NCBI GenBank assembly: GCA_008501585.1
Contig: QQUN01000007.1
Span: 1 to 64,000 of the forward strand
Direction: 5' to 3'
DNA: 64,000 nucleotides
From: Pseudomonadota bacterium
GTDB taxonomy: Bacteria; Pseudomonadota; Gammaproteobacteria; Burkholderiales; Rhodocyclaceae
This document shows, piece after piece, positions 62,002-64,000 of this stretch. Within the stretch, counting starts at the first letter, position 1, and each line of letters starts with the position of its first letter. The notes under the pieces were generated by a model. The model was given only the letters and a program-made list of their open reading frames with translations. It was not told the DNA's origin and did not search any database. A program made the position numbers and the translations under genes.

Positions 62002-63129
62002 TCAGTTGTGCGCGGCCGCAATCTCGGCCGGCTGGATGGCTTCGCCCGTCTGGTTGCTCCAGGCATTGCGGGTGTAGGTGATGACGGCAGCAATATCGGT
62101 GTCCGACAGCTGCTTGCCGAAGGCGGCCATGGCAGTGCCGTCTCGCCCCTGCATCACCACCTTGATCTGCTCGGCCTTGTCGCCCTGCACGATGGCCGCA
62201 CCATCGAGCGGCGGGAAGGCCGGCGGCATCCCCTTGCCGTCGGCCTGATGGCAGGCGGCACAGTTGGCGGCAAACACCTGCTCGCCCTTGGCGACCAGCT
62301 CGGCCAGCGCCCATTCCTTGGTCGGATCTTCCGCTGTCGCGGCCATCTTGCCCTGCTGATCGGCCACCCAGGCGGCGTATTTTTCCGCCGACAGCACATG
62401 CACCTCGATCGGCATGAAGCCGTGATCCTTGCCGCACAGTTCGGCACAGTTGCCACGGAACACGCCTTCCTTGTCGGCGCGGAACCAGGTGTCGCGGATG
62501 AAGCCGGGGATGGCGTCCTGCTTGACGCCCAGCGCCGGCACCCACCAGGCATGGATCACGTCGTTGGCGGTGAGCAGCATGCGGATCTTCTTGCCCACCG
62601 GCACGACCACAGGGTTATCGACCTCGAGCAGGTAGTGCTCGCCCTTGGCCGCCCGCCCCTGGATCTGCTCCTGCGGGGTCGACAGGTTGGAGACGAACTT
62701 GATGCCCTCGCCCTCGCCCTTGATGTAGTCGTAGCCCCACTTCCACTGATAGCCGGTGGCCTTGATGGTGATGTCGGGGTTGGAGGTGTCCTTCATGGCG
62801 ATGACGGTCTTGGTCGCCGGATACGCCATGCCGAGCAGGATCAGCACCGGCACCACGGTCCAGGCAATCTCCACCATCGTGTTTTCGTGGAAATGCGCAG
62901 CGACGGCGCCTTTGGATTTGCGGTGGTGGAACACCGACCAGAACATGACACCGAACACCGCCACGAAGATCACCAGGCAGATGATCATCATCAAGGTGTG
63001 CATGTCGTAGATTTCGGCGGCCACGGCGGTCACCGGCGTCTGCAGATTGACGCTGGACTGTGCCGCCCAGGCCCCGGCTGCGGGCACGGCAGACAGTGTG
63101 GTTACTGCGAAACGAGCCAACACGCTCAT
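62002..63129 (-). CDS. ctaC: Cytochrome c oxidase subunit II with C-terminal cytochrome c domain
   Basis: This 375-residue protein has a signal peptide, two helices (about 40-62 and 82-103) and a CuA domain with CAELCGKDHGFMPIEV. A C-terminal cytochrome c domain follows, with CAACH (about 290), so the enzyme is of caa3 type and can take electrons through its own heme c. The ATG at 63129 is preceded by a G-run; a TTG 6 bases upstream is less likely. It heads the operon. Confidence 0.96.
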   Translation of the reverse strand: MSVLARFAVTTLSAVPAAGAWAAQSSVNLQTPVTAVAAEIYDMHTLMMIICLVIFVAVFGVMFWSVFHHRKSKGAVAAHFHENTMVEIAWTVVPVLILLGMAYPATKTVIAMKDTSNPDITIKATGYQWKWGYDYIKGEGEGIKFVSNLSTPQEQIQGRAAKGEHYLLEVDNPVVVPVGKKIRMLLTANDVIHAWWVPALGVKQDAIPGFIRDTWFRADKEGVFRGNCAELCGKDHGFMPIEVHVLSAEKYAAWVADQQGKMAATAEDPTKEWALAELVAKGEQVFAANCAACHQADGKGMPPAFPPLDGAAIVQGDKAEQIKVVMQGRDGTAMAAFGKQLSDTDIAAVITYTRNAWSNQTGEAIQPAEIAAAHN

Positions 63130-63477
63130 GTGCAACCCCCATCCAAGTCTATGTGGGGCGCAAAAAACAGCGTTCCCGGTCAGCCAAAAACGGCGCCGTC
63201 AATGTCTCTGTGGGGCGCAGGCCAGCCGAAACCCGCGATGCGCCGGTTGCGGTCTCTCTCCCCCGAAATCCGCTGTGTGATTTGTTTTGCGCGGAAACGG
63301 TCTCTCTGCGCGGCATAGTGCCACACCCGTTTTAAACGCCGCAAGCGTATTTTTGATATGGATCAACGTGTTGCGTCGCAATATCGGCTAGCAACGCAAC
63401 AGCCTTTCCCGGCGGCCATTGTCCGGCGTCAGGGCTGGCAAGCCATTCAGCCGCAAAGCAGCGACCATGCCGGGCGT
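63130..63477. promoter_or_regulatory. 348-base control region upstream of ctaC
   Basis: No gene is seen. The region has a perfect FNR/ANR box and four GTCTMTSTS-like words at 63147, 63204, 63252 and 63300 (spacing 57, 48, 48). The first two extend to 16 bases with one mismatch. No clear -35/-10 pair could be assigned. Confidence 0.6.
63353..63366. promoter_or_regulatory. FNR/ANR box upstream of the oxidase operon
   Basis: TTGATATGGATCAA matches TTGAT-N4-ATCAA perfectly. FNR-type regulators bind it when oxygen is low. It is about 224-237 bases before the ctaC ATG; the only gene it could serve nearby is ctaC. Confidence 0.8.
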
Positions 63478-63909
63478 TTATTCCGATGGGCTTTGTGGCG
63501 CGCTGAGACGACGCCTTGCGCATCGCATCAACGCACCCACCCACGGCAGTTTTTCGTAGACCTCGCTCGCCGCATCCCAGAAGTCACGATGCTCGACCAC
63601 ACGCCCACCGGCGTCGAAGCGCACATGGCTCGCCCCGGTGATTGCCACCCCCTGCCCGGCCAGTCGGCAATGCAGGGTCCAGATCAGCACCGCCTGGGTA
63701 CGGCGCACGAAACGCTCGGTCACCTCGAAACGCGGCGTCTCCAGCTGCGTGAACATGTGGCGGAAGATCGCCTGGATGGCGGGCACCCCGCGCACATCGT
63801 TGAACGGATCGACAAAATGTGCATCCGGCGCATAGAAGGCGTCGAAGTCCGCCACGGCCTCCGGCGTCAGGGTCTCGTAGAAGTGCACCAGCGCATCGAG
63901 GGTGATCAT
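63478..63909 (-). CDS. NTF2-like (SnoaL-type) protein
   Basis: This 143-residue protein has the NTF2-like cone fold pattern: LVHFYETLTPEAVADFDAFYAPDAHFVDPFNDVRG, then HMFTQLETPRFEVTERF and RVVEHRDFWDAASEVYEKLP. Activity cannot be deduced. A GTG directly precedes the ATG and gives the same protein plus one residue. Its start overlaps the stop of the upstream gene (TGATG), so they form an operon. Confidence 0.85.
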   Translation of the reverse strand: MITLDALVHFYETLTPEAVADFDAFYAPDAHFVDPFNDVRGVPAIQAIFRHMFTQLETPRFEVTERFVRRTQAVLIWTLHCRLAGQGVAITGASHVRFDAGGRVVEHRDFWDAASEVYEKLPWVGALMRCARRRLSAPQSPSE

Positions 63910-64000
63910 CACGCGCGCCCACCCCCGGTCAGCCGACGCACCAGCGGGAAGTAGAGGCCGTAGGGCAACAGGCGCAACAGCTTGAGCACGCGCGAGAAGC
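63909..64000 (-). CDS. C-terminal end of an unidentified gene (window edge)
   Basis: Only the last 30 or so codons are present; they read FSRVLKLLRLLPYGLYFPL and end RRLTGGGRA. The partner gene context (SnoaL-like downstream) suggests a short-chain dehydrogenase, but this is a guess from similar clusters. The stop overlaps the NTF2-like start. Confidence 0.55.
   Translation of the reverse strand, partial: FSRVLKLLRLLPYGLYFPLVRRLTGGGRA

Noticed and set aside
60427..63318. A 963-codon plus-strand open frame opposite ctaD and ctaC
   Set aside because: Very His/Gly/Arg-rich low-complexity product; the minus strand encodes unmistakable oxidase subunits.
63147..63320. Possible small CRISPR-like array (four words about 48 bases apart)
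   Set aside because: Shared words are only about 7-16 bases and degenerate, with no cas genes. Treated as regulatory or relic repeats.

Overview
The window is a GC-rich chromosomal segment (about two-thirds G+C by eye) from a betaproteobacterium. The dusB-fis-purH-purD-hemF order, the hemCDXY operon, the AlgZ/AlgR pair beside argH, the Azospirillum-type indolepyruvate decarboxylase and the cytochrome oxidase cluster all point to Rhodocyclales, probably the Azoarcus/Thauera/Zoogloeaceae group. That placement is inference; no 16S gene is present. No prophage, integron, transposase or CRISPR array was seen.

Layout. 1-606: a non-coding composite of dispersed inverted repeats. 607-12844: housekeeping genes, namely dusB-fis, purH-purD-hemF (rightward), hemC-hemD-hemX-hemY (leftward) and ppc. 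13071-18062: a small membrane-anchored protein, the AlgR/AlgZ two-component pair, argH, and a Ser/Thr kinase fused to a cyclic-nucleotide-binding domain. 18345-21338: a four-gene cassette (exported Cys-containing protein, PqqD-like protein, HPr-kinase-like protein, nucleotidyltransferase-like protein) that looks like an HPr-rel-A type system of unknown function. 21376-27443: grxD, prmC, prfA, hemA, tRNA-Phe and an OmpR-type two-component system. 27747-33080: groES-groL with a CIRCE element, a small secreted protein, trhP and fumC.

33200-51723: a complete Lap adhesion locus. LapE is an outer-membrane TolC-like channel with an extra NTF2-like domain. LapG is the periplasmic protease and LapD the degenerate GGDEF/EAL c-di-GMP receptor. 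LapA is a 2991-residue adhesin with a PAAG cleavage site, about 14 Calx-beta-like repeats, a VWA domain and RTX repeats. LapB and LapC are the type I secretion ABC transporter and adaptor. A LuxR-type regulator with a degenerate receiver lies directly downstream of lapC. By the Pseudomonas precedent, high c-di-GMP lets LapD sequester LapG so LapA stays on the surface; low c-di-GMP releases LapG, which cuts LapA.

51971-54528: rpoH under its own perfect CIRCE element, then ipdC. 54624-63129: a caa3/aa3-type cytochrome c oxidase operon (ctaC, ctaD, a 33-residue assembly ORF, ctaG, DUF2970, ctaE, surf1, an SCO-like protein, ctaA, ctaB, sco1) with a perfect FNR/ANR box upstream. The right edge holds an NTF2-like protein and the 3' end of a further gene.

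Most notable observations: the HPr-rel-A-like cassette with a possible exported partner, the LapE-NTF2 fusion, the 1.1-kb internal duplication in lapA, CIRCE control of rpoH, and several unassigned palindromes or repeat arrays upstream of lapB and ctaC.
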